NCBI RefSeq assembly: GCF_000235565.1
Contig: NC_017527.1
Coordinates: 620,001 to 684,000 of the forward strand
Length of the DNA stretch: 64,000 nucleotides
Source of the DNA: Methanothrix harundinacea 6Ac
Lineage (GTDB): Archaea; Halobacteriota; Methanosarcinia; Methanotrichales; Methanotrichaceae
Direction of reading: 5' to 3'
Positions 1-8,361 of this stretch are shown here, one piece after another; positions within the stretch are counted from its first letter, which is position 1, and each line of letters opens with the position of its first letter. Both the position numbers and the translations under genes were made by a program. The notes under the pieces were generated by a model that was not told where the DNA came from, did not search any database, and was given only the letters and a program-made list of their open reading frames with translations.

Positions 1-65
1 CCGTTTGCCGATCAATAAAAAGTGAGATTGGGCTTTGTAATCGAATGCCCCTTCAGAAATCAAAC

Positions 66-287
66 TTAAACGGCCTCTACCCGAACCTTCCCTATGAAAA
101 GGTTCTCTTCGATGGGGGCCGCCACCTCTTCCTCCTTCAAGGCCATGAGGTGAGCCTCGACGGCCTCCTTGGTGTTGCTCAGGGTTTCATCGATCGTCTC
201 ACCTTGAGAGTAACATCCCGGAAGCGCAGGAACTTCGGACCAGTAGCCCCCTTCTTCCGCTTGGTGTATCAAAATCGTATATTCCAA
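66..287 (-). CDS. hicB: HicB-family antitoxin
   Basis: Predicted antitoxin of a type II HicAB module, expected to bind and neutralise the HicA RNase. The 73-residue protein has the HicB core: an N-terminal beta strand followed by GGYWSEVPALPGCYSQGET and a helix with EAVEAHL, the partial RNase H-like fold of the family. There is no room for a C-terminal DNA-binding domain, so it is a short HicB. Translation appears to begin at a TTG; a GGTGA ribosome-binding site overlaps the end of hicA just upstream. It follows hicA by 6 bp, so the two are co-transcribed. The family call is firm; function as an active toxin-antitoxin is inferred. Confidence 0.85.
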   Translation of the reverse strand: MEYTILIHQAEEGGYWSEVPALPGCYSQGETIDETLSNTKEAVEAHLMALKEEEVAAPIEENLFIGKVRVEAV

Positions 288-293
288 GATCCA

Positions 294-518
294 TCACCCC
301 TTCAAGAGCGCGATAAACTCGTCATCATCCAGCCCGGCCTTTTTTATGGCAGACTTGAGAAGGCCTATCTTCAGATCGCCGGAGATGGGAATGGTGACGA
401 TCTGACCGTTTGGCATCTTGATATTAACGTGATCGCCTTTGCCGCGGCCCACAACTCCGCCCGCCTTGACAAAGGCTTTGACGGCGTCTTTGCCAGTCAC
501 ACTCCGAAGTCTGCTCAC
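294..518 (-). CDS. hicA: HicA-family toxin (mRNA interferase)
   Basis: Predicted small RNA-cleaving toxin of the HicA family (double-stranded RNA-binding-like fold). The 74-residue protein has the conserved glycine-rich loop and catalytic histidine (GKGDHVNIK, His30) and the strand VTIPISG. Its length is typical. The start is a GTG preceded by GGTGG about 5 nt upstream. It is the first gene of the pair with hicB, the usual hicA-hicB order. A TATA-like box lies about 50 bp upstream of the start. The pair sits at the edge of the window downstream of the hdr operon, so whether more mobile genes lie beyond cannot be seen. Confidence 0.87.
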   Translation of the reverse strand: MSRLRSVTGKDAVKAFVKAGGVVGRGKGDHVNIKMPNGQIVTIPISGDLKIGLLKSAIKKAGLDDDEFIALLKG

Positions 519-565
519 AACAAGTCCACCTTTGAACTGCCCAAAACCAGATTAAATCTTTAAGA

Positions 566-579
566 CCTTTTTATACATG
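566..579 (-). promoter_or_regulatory. TATA box for hicAB
   Basis: On the minus strand this reads ATGTATAAAAAGG, a good archaeal TATA element. A start site about 26 nt downstream would leave a leader of about 30 nt containing the GGTGG of hicA. Prediction from sequence only. Confidence 0.5.
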
Positions 580-646
580 TATCTTTCGGGAAATATCCTA
601 CCGAACATCCCAGATAAAAATCCCTCCCGAAACTCGGGCGGCGGCC

Positions 647-1534
647 TCAGCAGACCTCCGCCCCCTCCTCCTCAGCTTTCTTCCCCTCGATCTTCTCCAG
701 CTTCTCCAGCACCGGCCTCGTCGATACGGAGTTCATCGATAGGCCCAGCTCTTCTGGGCCTAGGCCGAGGGCGAGCCCCGCCATCTGGGTGACGTATAAT
801 ACGGGGAGGCTGATCTCTTCGCCGAACTTCTTCTCCAGGAGCGGCTGGTTGGCGTCCAGCATCAGGTGGCATAGCGGGCATAGCGCGACTACGAAGTCGG
901 CGCCGGAGGCCCTGGCGTTCCGGAGGATCCGGATGAGGGTCTCGGCGGCCGCCTCTTCCTCGGGCATGAAGATGGGGCCGCAGCAGCACTTCATCTTTAA
1001 TCTGAAGTCCGTAGGCTCCGCTCCCAGGGTCCGGATCAGGTCTTCGAGGATCGAGGGGTTCTCGGGGCTGTCGATCCCCCCGCCGGGCCTCGTCAGGAGG
1101 CAGCCGTAGTAGGGGGCGGCCTTCAGGCCGGCGAGGGGCCGGACGACCAGGTCTTCTGGGTCCTCAGCCTCGGCGAGGGCTTTCGTGATCATCTCGATGA
1201 CGTGGAGGACCTCCTTTTCTTCCTCGTACTTCTTCTCCAGGGCCTCGTTCACCCGCTCCCTCAGTTTTCGGTCCTTCAGGCGGATCATCGCCGCCCGGAG
1301 CCTGCTGTAGCAGATGGAGCAGGAGGCCATCACTGGAAGCTCCGTCCTCACCAGGTTTCGCGCCGCCAGGGCCGTCGAGACGACCTCGTTCGAGACGTGG
1401 GTGGCGCCGCAGCAGTTCCAGTCGTCGATCTCCGATAGCTCTATGCCGAGGGCTCGGGAGACCGCCAGGGTCGATATCTCGTACTCCCTCCCCGTCGACC
1501 GGGCGACGCATCCGGGGTAGTAGGCGAGCTTCAT
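647..1534 (-). CDS. hdrB: CoB-CoM heterodisulfide reductase subunit B (HdrB)
   Basis: Catalytic subunit of soluble heterodisulfide reductase, which reduces CoM-S-S-CoB to the two thiols in the last step of methanogenesis. The 295-residue protein has two CCG domains: Cys9, WNCCGA near residue 41 and CSIC near 72 in the first; YYGC, KCCCGP and LCPLC in the second. These are the cysteines that hold the two non-cubane [4Fe-4S] clusters in characterised HdrB. Length is normal. It is the last gene of hdrA-polyferredoxin-hdrC-hdrB on this strand and overlaps hdrC by 4 bp, which suggests translational coupling. The last residues are Lys/Glu-rich and end in Cys. Confidence 0.95.
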   Translation of the reverse strand: MKLAYYPGCVARSTGREYEISTLAVSRALGIELSEIDDWNCCGATHVSNEVVSTALAARNLVRTELPVMASCSICYSRLRAAMIRLKDRKLRERVNEALEKKYEEEKEVLHVIEMITKALAEAEDPEDLVVRPLAGLKAAPYYGCLLTRPGGGIDSPENPSILEDLIRTLGAEPTDFRLKMKCCCGPIFMPEEEAAAETLIRILRNARASGADFVVALCPLCHLMLDANQPLLEKKFGEEISLPVLYVTQMAGLALGLGPEELGLSMNSVSTRPVLEKLEKIEGKKAEEEGAEVC

Positions 1535-2190
1535 TTTTCTCCCTCCTCTTTTTCTCCGGCCTTCTCAGACTTTCCTTCTTTCCTCCCGTCGTCGCCGAGA
1601 AGCTCGAAGATCCGCCTCATCTCCTCCGTCCCCTCGATCCTCTCCCCCCTCGCCGCCTCAAAGCCGAGCTCGATCTTCCCCTTGGGGACGAGCTCTGCGC
1701 CGAAGGCCATGATCTGCGCCGCCGAGCTGGGGCTACGGATCATGTACTCCGCCGACAGCAGGAACTCCGATATCCTCCCATAGTCGCGGATCTGGCGGGC
1801 GAAGATCCCCTCGAAGACCGAGTCCTTGCACTTCAAGCCCTCCTCCTCGTAGATCGTCTTGAGGGCGGCGACGACCGCCATCGGCCTGATCTTCCTCGGG
1901 CAGCGGACGGTGCAGAGGAGGCAGGAGGTGCAGAGCCATATCGACCTGCTCGCCATGGCAGCAGCCTTCTCCCCTTCGAGGACCAGCTTTACGAGCTTTC
2001 GTATGGGCACGTCCATCAGGGAGGCGGTGGGGCAGCTCGCGGAGCAGGTCCCGCACTGGATGCAGGTTTTCACCTCGGCCCCGGCGAGGGCGAGGACCCT
2101 CTCCCGAAACTTCTCCCCCTCGGCCGTCATGATCGCCGTCGTCTTCATCGTCGTCACCGCCTCCGCAATGCTAGAAGCCTCCTTTGTCAT
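1531..2190 (-). CDS. hdrC: CoB-CoM heterodisulfide reductase subunit C (HdrC)
   Basis: Electron-transfer subunit linking HdrA to HdrB. The 219-residue protein carries two classical [4Fe-4S] motifs, CIQCGTCSASCP around residue 42 and CTSCLLCTVRCP around residue 87, followed by the helical HdrC domain. The Lys/Glu-rich tail after about residue 195 looks disordered. It overlaps hdrB downstream and the polyferredoxin gene upstream by 4 bp each, so the three are likely coupled. The soluble type is indicated by the lack of membrane segments and of an hdrE cytochrome gene next to it. Confidence 0.95.
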   Translation of the reverse strand: MTKEASSIAEAVTTMKTTAIMTAEGEKFRERVLALAGAEVKTCIQCGTCSASCPTASLMDVPIRKLVKLVLEGEKAAAMASRSIWLCTSCLLCTVRCPRKIRPMAVVAALKTIYEEEGLKCKDSVFEGIFARQIRDYGRISEFLLSAEYMIRSPSSAAQIMAFGAELVPKGKIELGFEAARGERIEGTEEMRRIFELLGDDGRKEGKSEKAGEKEEGEK

Positions 2191-3533
2191 CTCTCATCAC
2201 CCCCTTCGGCCTCGGCTGCCGCCTCAGCTTTCGCCTTCCTGATCCTCTCGCCTATCTTCTCCCTCGCCTCCTCGATCCCGCCCCTCTCCCAGACGAACCT
2301 CACCTTGGGCTTGTTGATCACCGCCTCGACCCCAGCCAGAGCCTCGTTGATCTTCGAGAGGAGGTCTGGGTCCCTCGCCGGCGCCTCGATCTCGGGTATC
2401 GGGACCCGCTCGATCTCCGGCGGCAGCACGATCCCGGAGAGGTCCGGCCTCCTCCTCACCTTGGTGGTGATGGCGGAGATCGCCTCCTTCCACTCCTCCG
2501 CCCACGGCGTCTCCTTGACGGGGGTGTGGGTCACCGCCGAGCGGTCCACCTCCACGGCGAAGCAGTGGCAGGAGTTGGCGCAGGCCCCGCAGAAGATGCA
2601 CTGATCCTTCTCCACCTTTATCCTGCCGTCCTCCCCGACGTACCAGCAGTCGGAGGGGCAGACGTTGAAGCAGGCGTGGCAGCCCATGGGGTCGCATAGT
2701 GGCAGCTGCCGCTCGACGAGCCTTATATCCCCCTCGAAGGGCTTGGTGACGTCCATGGCGTCGTAGGGGCAGACTAGGAGGCACCTGCCGCACCCGATGC
2801 ACTTATCCTGGTCGACCTCGATCTCCCCGGAGAAGACAAACTCCTCCTCCAGCTCCAGGGGATTGCCCTCGACCTTGATCGCCTCCTCGGGGCAGATCCC
2901 GACGCAGAGGCCGCAGTGGTCGCAGAGCTCCTCGTCGACGAGGAGCTGCTCGAAGGGGACGAGGTCGGTGGGGGTGGGCTCCTTCTCCTGGAGGAGGAAG
3001 GCCTCGCAGAACTTGGCGCATTTCCCACAGAGGTTGCACTTCTCGGGGTCGACCTCGATCTTCCCCTTCCCCTCCCCCCTCTCCTCCTCCCGGAGGGGGC
3101 CGAAGACGTCCCTCGTCGGGCGGAAGACGACGGTGATCGCCTCCGTCGGACAGACCGGCTCGCAGAGGGCGCATGGAAGACACTTCTCGTTCGGCTCGGC
3201 CCGGGAGACGAGGTGGGGGTACTCCTCCATCTCTTTGTAGTCCCGGTCGTTGGCGGTCATCCTGTAGGCGTCGACGGGGCAGAAGGCGGCGCACATCCCG
3301 CAGAAGACGCATTTGTCGAGGTCGATGAGGACCGGAGGGGCGTCGAGGCCGGTGGCGATCTCGATGACGGGGCCGAGCTGGAGGGCGTTTACCGGACAGA
3401 GGGCGACGCAGATCCCGCATCCGTTGCACTTCTTGTAGTCGTAGTCCAGGACCTTCACCGAGTCCTCCGACCTCTGGATCGACCTTATGGTGGAGCCCTC
3501 CACCTCCATCTCCTTCTCGATCTCCATCGGCAT
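2187..3533 (-). CDS. polyferredoxin of the hdr operon
   Basis: Multi-cluster ferredoxin of 448 residues with about eight CxxCxxCxxxC-type motifs, e.g. CNGCGICVALCP, CVFCGMCAAFCP, CLPCALCEPVCP, CDHCGLCVGICP, CIGCGRCLLVCP and a last CIFCGACANSCHC. One motif is a variant (CDPMGCHACFNVCP). The C-terminal 130 residues have no cysteines and are charged and helical. It lies between hdrA and hdrC with 1-4 bp overlaps. Polyferredoxins beside hdrA are known in methanogens and presumably pass electrons between the HdrA flavin centre and a ferredoxin or F420-linked partner. The exact partner cannot be read from sequence. Confidence 0.9.
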   Translation of the reverse strand: MPMEIEKEMEVEGSTIRSIQRSEDSVKVLDYDYKKCNGCGICVALCPVNALQLGPVIEIATGLDAPPVLIDLDKCVFCGMCAAFCPVDAYRMTANDRDYKEMEEYPHLVSRAEPNEKCLPCALCEPVCPTEAITVVFRPTRDVFGPLREEERGEGKGKIEVDPEKCNLCGKCAKFCEAFLLQEKEPTPTDLVPFEQLLVDEELCDHCGLCVGICPEEAIKVEGNPLELEEEFVFSGEIEVDQDKCIGCGRCLLVCPYDAMDVTKPFEGDIRLVERQLPLCDPMGCHACFNVCPSDCWYVGEDGRIKVEKDQCIFCGACANSCHCFAVEVDRSAVTHTPVKETPWAEEWKEAISAITTKVRRRPDLSGIVLPPEIERVPIPEIEAPARDPDLLSKINEALAGVEAVINKPKVRFVWERGGIEEAREKIGERIRKAKAEAAAEAEGGDER

Positions 3534-5905
3534 CAGGAACCGCCTCCTACAGGCTTCGGGAGCCTGAGAGCAGCGAGCTCTGATCCCGCCGGCCCCATCT
3601 CCTTCAGCTCGCTGACGAACTTCCTGACCTCTTTTGCCAGGATCTCGCCCTCACTGGCGGCGCACCAGATGATCTTGACCCTCCCGGGGTTGATCCCCAC
3701 CTTCTCCAGGACCCCCCTGAGGACCTGGACCCGCTGGTAGGCCTGGTAGTTCCCCTTGTTGTAGTGGCACTCGCCGAGGCGGCAGCCGGATATGAGAACG
3801 CCGTCGGCACCCCCCTTCAGGGCCTCGAGGACGAAGGCTGGGTCGACCCTCCCGGCGCACATCACCCGGATCGCCCTCATGTTCGTCGGATACTGGATCC
3901 GGGAGGTGCCGGCCAGATCCGCTCCGGCGTAGCTGCACCAGTTGCAGAGGAACCCGACGATGAAGGGGTACTGCCCCTTGACCGCCGTCGCCGCCCGGAC
4001 CTGGGCCATGATCTGCTCGTCGGAGAAGAGGGTCATATCGATGGCGTCGACGGGGCAGGCGGCGGCGCAGGTCCCGCACCCCTTGCAGGCCGCCTCGTCG
4101 ACGAGGGCGGTCCCGTTGACGGAGATCGCCTTCCCCGGACAGGTATCGACGCAGAGCTTGCAGCCTATGCACTTCTCCTGGTCCACCACGGCGACGACGG
4201 GGTCGAGGGCGAGCTCTCCTCTAACAAGAAGCCTCATCGCCTTCGCCGCCGCCGCCTCCCCCTGGGCGATGGAGACCTGGATCTCCTTTGGTCCCGAGGC
4301 GCAGCCGGCGATGAAGACCCCCTCGATGTGGGCCTCCACCGGCCTCATCTTGGGGTGGGCGATCTCGAAGAAGCCGTCGGGGCGCTTTGCGAGGCCGAGG
4401 AGGTTGCCGACGACGTCGGCATCCTTATTCGGCTCGAGCCCCGCCGAGAGGACGACGAGGTCGTAGGGCTTCGAACGGAAGCCGCCCAGGAGGGTGTCCT
4501 CGTAGTTGACGCGAAGGCTCCCGTCCACCTCCTCCACCTCGGAGACCCGGCCCCGGATGAAGTTGATCCCGAGCCGCTGGGCCCGCATGTAGAACTCCTC
4601 GTACCCCTCGCCCCCCGCCCGGAGGTCGATGTAGTGGATCGAGACCTCCGTCTCGGGATACTTCTCCTTGATCAGCTGGGCGTTCTTGAGGGCGTACATG
4701 CAGCAGACCCGGGAGCAGTAGGCGTTTCCGACCGTCTCGTCCCGGGAGCCGACGCACTGGAGGAAGGCGACGGACTTCGCGACCTCCCCCGTCGATGGCC
4801 GCACCACCTCGCCGCCGGTCGGCCCTGCGGCGTTGAGGAGCCTCTCGACCTGGAGGGCGGATATGACGTCTCTATACCTGCCGTAGCCGTACTCCTCCTT
4901 TCTGGCGGGGTCGAAGGACTGCCAGCCGGTGGCGACGATGATGGCGCCGACGTCGAACCTGAACTCCTCCTGCCTCTGGTCGTACTTGACGGCGTCGACG
5001 GGGCAGGCCTCGGCGCAGAGGCCGCAGCCGATGCAGGCCGAGGGATCGATGCAGGCGACGAGGGGGACCGCCTGGGGTATCGGCATGTAGATCGCCTTTC
5101 TTTTGCCGAGGCCGAACTCGTAGTCGTCGGGGACCTCCACGGGACAGACCCCGGCGCACTCGTTGAGGCAGCCCTTGCAGAGCTTCTCGTCGACGAACCG
5201 CGCCTTCCTGACCCCGGAGACGGTGAACCTTCCGACAGACCCCTCGATGTTGAGGATCTCGGCGTAGGTGACGAGGTCGATGAGGGGGTGGTTGTAGACG
5301 TCGGTCATCTTCGGCGCGAGGACGCAGATGGAGCAGTCGTTCGTCGGAAAGACGTCGGTGAGGAGGGCCATGTAACCCCCGATCGTCGGCCTCCTCTCGA
5401 CGAGGTGGACGGAGAGGCCGCAGTCGGCCAGATCGAGAGAAGCCTGGATCCCGGCTACGCCTCCACCGATGACCAGCACCTCCCGGCTGACGGGCATCGT
5501 CTCCCCCTGGAGGGGGTTTAGGAGGGCCGCCTTCGCCACCGCCATCCGGATCAGGTCTTTTGCTTTCTCCTGGGCCTGGGGGGGCTCGTCCATGTGGACC
5601 CACGAGCACTGCTCCCGGATGTTCGCCATCTCCAGCATGAAGGGGTTGATCCCCGCCTCGGAGATCACCCGCCGGAAGGTCGGCTCGTGGAGCCGAGGCG
5701 AGCAGGCGGCGACGACGATGCTCTCCAGCTTATGCTCTGCGATGTCCTCCTTGATCATATCCTGGCCCGTATCAGAGCAGGTGAACTGGAGGTCCCGGGC
5801 GACCTCGACCCCAGGGAGGGTTTTGGCGAACTCGGCGAGGGCGGAGGGCTCCAGAACCCCTGCAATGTTCAGGCCACAGTGACAGATGTAAACTCCAATT
5901 CGCAT
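3533..5905 (-). CDS. hdrA: heterodisulfide reductase subunit A with C-terminal MvhD domain
   Basis: Flavin subunit of soluble Hdr, the site of electron bifurcation/confurcation in characterised enzymes. The 790-residue protein has an N-terminal domain with conserved cysteines, a Rossmann FAD motif (GGGVAG, residues 147-152), and ferredoxin motifs CKGCLNECAGVCP, CIGCGLCAEACP, CIGCKLCVDTCP and CKGCGTCAAACP. After about residue 640 it continues into an MvhD-like [2Fe-2S] domain with FLCNWCSYAGADLAG, VMCAGRVDP and GCRLGECHY. Stand-alone HdrA is about 650 residues, so this is an HdrA2-type fusion as known in Methanosarcina. No hydrogenase gene is nearby, so a non-hydrogenase donor is inferred. A GGAG lies just upstream of the ATG. 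First gene of the operon. Confidence 0.95.
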   Translation of the reverse strand: MRIGVYICHCGLNIAGVLEPSALAEFAKTLPGVEVARDLQFTCSDTGQDMIKEDIAEHKLESIVVAACSPRLHEPTFRRVISEAGINPFMLEMANIREQCSWVHMDEPPQAQEKAKDLIRMAVAKAALLNPLQGETMPVSREVLVIGGGVAGIQASLDLADCGLSVHLVERRPTIGGYMALLTDVFPTNDCSICVLAPKMTDVYNHPLIDLVTYAEILNIEGSVGRFTVSGVRKARFVDEKLCKGCLNECAGVCPVEVPDDYEFGLGKRKAIYMPIPQAVPLVACIDPSACIGCGLCAEACPVDAVKYDQRQEEFRFDVGAIIVATGWQSFDPARKEEYGYGRYRDVISALQVERLLNAAGPTGGEVVRPSTGEVAKSVAFLQCVGSRDETVGNAYCSRVCCMYALKNAQLIKEKYPETEVSIHYIDLRAGGEGYEEFYMRAQRLGINFIRGRVSEVEEVDGSLRVNYEDTLLGGFRSKPYDLVVLSAGLEPNKDADVVGNLLGLAKRPDGFFEIAHPKMRPVEAHIEGVFIAGCASGPKEIQVSIAQGEAAAAKAMRLLVRGELALDPVVAVVDQEKCIGCKLCVDTCPGKAISVNGTALVDEAACKGCGTCAAACPVDAIDMTLFSDEQIMAQVRAATAVKGQYPFIVGFLCNWCSYAGADLAGTSRIQYPTNMRAIRVMCAGRVDPAFVLEALKGGADGVLISGCRLGECHYNKGNYQAYQRVQVLRGVLEKVGINPGRVKIIWCAASEGEILAKEVRKFVSELKEMGPAGSELAALRLPKPVGGGS

Positions 5906-5939
5906 CGACAGGACTCCGGTTAATCATTCGGAATCCATC

Positions 5940-5949
5940 GACTTAAAGG
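5940..5949 (-). promoter_or_regulatory. possible TATA box of the hdr operon
   Basis: CCTTTAAGTC on the minus strand lies about 40 bp upstream of the hdrA ATG and would give a short leader containing the GGAG. Moderate match only. The rest of 5950-6124 holds nothing else recognised. Confidence 0.35.
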
Positions 5950-6124
5950 TACCTGTTAAGGTCGAAGGGGGCGAATCTGCCAAATTGTATCGGGATTTCT
6001 CTCCATCTCCGGCGTCGAACCGGCCACGTGAGGTTTGAAAATCGAAAATGACGGTTTTTTTCTCCGCCTATCCTCCACCCATAGGCGAGTACCCTTGCCC
6101 GGTGGCAGGATGGTAAAAGTTAGG

Positions 6125-6231
6125 TGCCGGGAACGGGATCCGAACCCGTGACTTCCAGATGCCTCAGGAGACGAGCGCCTCATTTTCGTTCCCTATGAGT
6201 CTGGCGCCCTAACCAGCTAGGCCACCCCGGC
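6125..6231 (-). tRNA. tRNA-Met (CAU), elongator type, with intron
   Basis: The minus strand folds into a full cloverleaf: acceptor GCCGGGG paired with TCCCGGC (one G-U), D arm GCC...GGGC, anticodon stem CCAGA/TCTGG with anticodon CAT, 5-nt variable loop, T arm ACGGG-TTCGGAT-CCCGT and discriminator A. A 33-nt insert (6161-6193) interrupts the anticodon loop right after position 37, the canonical archaeal intron site; with it removed the loop is CTCATAA and the tRNA is 74 nt. The acceptor starting with G-C rather than the initiator A-G pattern favours the elongator. The CCA is not encoded. A short T-run follows the 3' end. Confidence 0.93.
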
Positions 6232-6255
6232 ACAGCAGATCCCCTAGGGTGATTT

Positions 6256-6266
6256 GTTAGATAAAC
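6256..6266 (-). promoter_or_regulatory. TATA box of tRNA-Met
   Basis: GTTTATCTAAC on the minus strand is centred about 30 bp upstream of the mature 5' end, predicting initiation a few nt before the tRNA. Its position also argues that the divergent coaBC gene does not start this far upstream. Confidence 0.55.
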
Positions 6267-6331
6267 GTTGTGCTCATCCGCCGAGGGAGAACCTATTTCT
6301 AAGGGGGGCTGGATATGGGCGGCTGACCGAG

Positions 6332-7534
6332 ATGACTTCGACCATATCCTGCACGGTGAGCGATTCCCTATCGGGGAAGTTGATCGTCCTCGCGGTGACG
6401 GGGTCCATCGCCGCGGTGAGGACCGTCGACCTCGCCCGCGACCTGATCCGGCGGGGGGCGGCTGTCCACTCCGTCATGAGCGGAGCTGCCACAGAGATCC
6501 TCCACCCTCACGCCCTGGAGTATGCGAGCGGAAACCCCGTGGTGACGAGGATCACGGGGAGGGTCGAGCACGTCGAGTTCTGCGGCGTCGGAGGGAGGGC
6601 CGACCTCCTCCTGATCGCTCCGGCCACCGCCAACACCATAGGAAAGATCGCCTGGGGCATCGACGACACCCCCGTCACCACCTACGCCACCACCGCCCTC
6701 GGCTCCGGCGTCCCCGTCGTCGTCGTCCCCGCCATGCACGAGGCGATGTACCGCCACCCCGCCGTCATGAGTAACCTGGAGGCCCTCCGGTCGATGGGGG
6801 TCGTCGTCCTCGACCCCCGGATCGAGGAGGAGAAGGCGAAGATCGCCGAGAGCAGGACGGTGGTCCTGGAGGTCGAGAGGCTCCTCGGACCCAACGACCT
6901 CGCCGGGAGGAGGGTCCTGGTGACGGGGGGCGCCACCGCCGAGAGGGTTGATCCCATCCGGATTCTGACGAACCGGGCCTCGGGGAAGACGGGCGCGGAG
7001 ATCGCCCTGGAGGCGCGGAGGCGCGGAGCCGAGGTGACCCTCGTCCATCGAGGCCGCCTCGGCCTCCCCCTGAAGGAGGTGTACGTCGAGAGCGCCGAGG
7101 ATATGCTCCGGGCGGTCCTGGCGGAGCTGGAGGGTGGCGGCTACGACGCCATCGTCGCCGCCGCTGCCGTCTCCGACTACACCCGCGACCCTTCCGCCGA
7201 TAAGATAAAGTCCGGGGGGGAGCTGGTCCTCCGGCTGAGGCCGACCTCGAAGATCATCGCCGCCGTCAGGGCGAGCCACCCCGAGATCAAGATGGTGGGT
7301 TTCAAGGCCGAGACCTTCCTATCCGACGAGGAGCTGATCTTTCGGGCCCGGGAGTCGATGGAGAAGAACCGCCTCGACATCGTCGTCGGAAACGATGTCG
7401 GAAGGGGAGGGATGGGGACGGAGGATAACCGGGTCCTGATCCTCTCCCGGTCGGGGAGGGTCGCCGAGGTCGCCGGAAAGAAGAGGGAGATCGCGGAAGC
7501 CGTCGTCGACGCCCTGGCGGGGGAGCTATCATGA
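6332..7534 (+). CDS. coaBC: phosphopantothenoylcysteine decarboxylase / phosphopantothenate-cysteine ligase
   Basis: Bifunctional CoA-pathway enzyme (Dfp): ligates cysteine to 4'-phosphopantothenate, then decarboxylates the product to 4'-phosphopantetheine. The N-terminal flavoprotein half (about 1-185) has GSIAAVRTVDLAR, the APATANT motif and PAMHEAMY, a variant of the PxMNxxM loop. The ligase half begins at RRVLVTGGATAERVDP and contains TNRASGKTG and the conserved KIK. I prefer the ATG at 6332 over one at 6254 because the extra 26 residues do not resemble the family and overlap the tRNA promoter. The stop overlaps the start of the pantoate kinase gene by 4 bp. Length (400 aa) is normal. Confidence 0.93.
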   Translation: MTSTISCTVSDSLSGKLIVLAVTGSIAAVRTVDLARDLIRRGAAVHSVMSGAATEILHPHALEYASGNPVVTRITGRVEHVEFCGVGGRADLLLIAPATANTIGKIAWGIDDTPVTTYATTALGSGVPVVVVPAMHEAMYRHPAVMSNLEALRSMGVVVLDPRIEEEKAKIAESRTVVLEVERLLGPNDLAGRRVLVTGGATAERVDPIRILTNRASGKTGAEIALEARRRGAEVTLVHRGRLGLPLKEVYVESAEDMLRAVLAELEGGGYDAIVAAAAVSDYTRDPSADKIKSGGELVLRLRPTSKIIAAVRASHPEIKMVGFKAETFLSDEELIFRARESMEKNRLDIVVGNDVGRGGMGTEDNRVLILSRSGRVAEVAGKKREIAEAVVDALAGELS

Positions 7535-8361
7535 GAGCCTCCGCCCCCGCCCACATCACGGGATTCTTCGCCGCCCGCCCCGATCCCGACCCGAGGCTGG
7601 CGGGCTCCGTCGGCGGCGGCCTGAACCTGGACCTTTCGGCCGCCACCACCGTATCTAGGTCGGAGGAGACGGCCGTCCTCCTCAACGGGGTGGTCTCGGA
7701 GGCGCCGGTGACGAGGAGGGTCGTCGATACCCTGGCCCCGTCCCCCGTCCGGGTGGAGACGGAGCTCTCTATGCCCCTGGGTTCCGGCTTCGGGGCGAGC
7801 GGGGCGGGGGCCCTCAGCTCTGCCTACGCCATCAACGGGGCCTTCGGCCTCGGCCTCACCGCCAACGCCGTCGGCGAGGCCGCCCACGTGGCGGAGGTCG
7901 CCTCCGGGACCGGCCTGGGGGACGTCCTGGCCCAGAACACCGGCGGCCTGGTGGTCCGGCTCTCCCCGGGGGCTCCGGGGCTGGGGGTCGTCGACAGGAT
8001 CCCGGTCCCGCCCCTGGAGGTGGAGCTTCTGGTGAGAGGCCCCCTCTCGACGAAGGAGGTCCTCTCGGACGCCGGGACGATGAGGGGGGTGAACCGGGAG
8101 GGGGAGCGGGCCCTCCGGGAGCTTCTGAAGAGGCCGACCCTGGAGAGGTTCGTCACCCTCTCCTGGGAGTTCGCCCGAAGGGCGGGGCTCGCCCGGGGAT
8201 GGATGGAGGACGCCGTCGAAGCGGTGGAGTCCCGGGGAGGAATGGCCAGCATGGTGATGCTGGGGGATGCGATCTTCGCCCTCAACGGAGGGGACGCCTT
8301 GGCGGAGTTTGGTGATGTGATCAGAGCGAGGGTGAGCCTTGGGGGTGCCTCTCTTGAGTGA
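7531..8361 (+). CDS. pantoate kinase (archaeal GHMP family)
   Basis: Phosphorylates pantoate to 4-phosphopantoate, the first of the two archaeal steps that replace bacterial pantothenate synthetase and kinase. The 276-residue protein has the GHMP features: N-terminal APAHITGFF, SVGGGLNLDL, and the ATP-binding glycine/serine loop MPLGSGFGASGAGALS near residue 80. It sits between coaBC and the 4-phosphopantoate-beta-alanine ligase gene, overlapping both, which strongly supports the assignment. The operon would convert pantoate, beta-alanine and cysteine to 4'-phosphopantetheine. Confidence 0.9.
   Translation: MRASAPAHITGFFAARPDPDPRLAGSVGGGLNLDLSAATTVSRSEETAVLLNGVVSEAPVTRRVVDTLAPSPVRVETELSMPLGSGFGASGAGALSSAYAINGAFGLGLTANAVGEAAHVAEVASGTGLGDVLAQNTGGLVVRLSPGAPGLGVVDRIPVPPLEVELLVRGPLSTKEVLSDAGTMRGVNREGERALRELLKRPTLERFVTLSWEFARRAGLARGWMEDAVEAVESRGGMASMVMLGDAIFALNGGDALAEFGDVIRARVSLGGASLE

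Noticed and set aside
3764-5521. Long plus-strand open frame (585 codons) opposite hdrA
   Set aside because: It is the complement of a GC-rich gene; translation is rich in Asp, Gly, Val and Pro with no domain, while the minus strand encodes clear HdrA.
6254-6331. Upstream ATG as start of coaBC
   Set aside because: The added 26 residues do not resemble CoaBC proteins and the region holds the tRNA-Met promoter.
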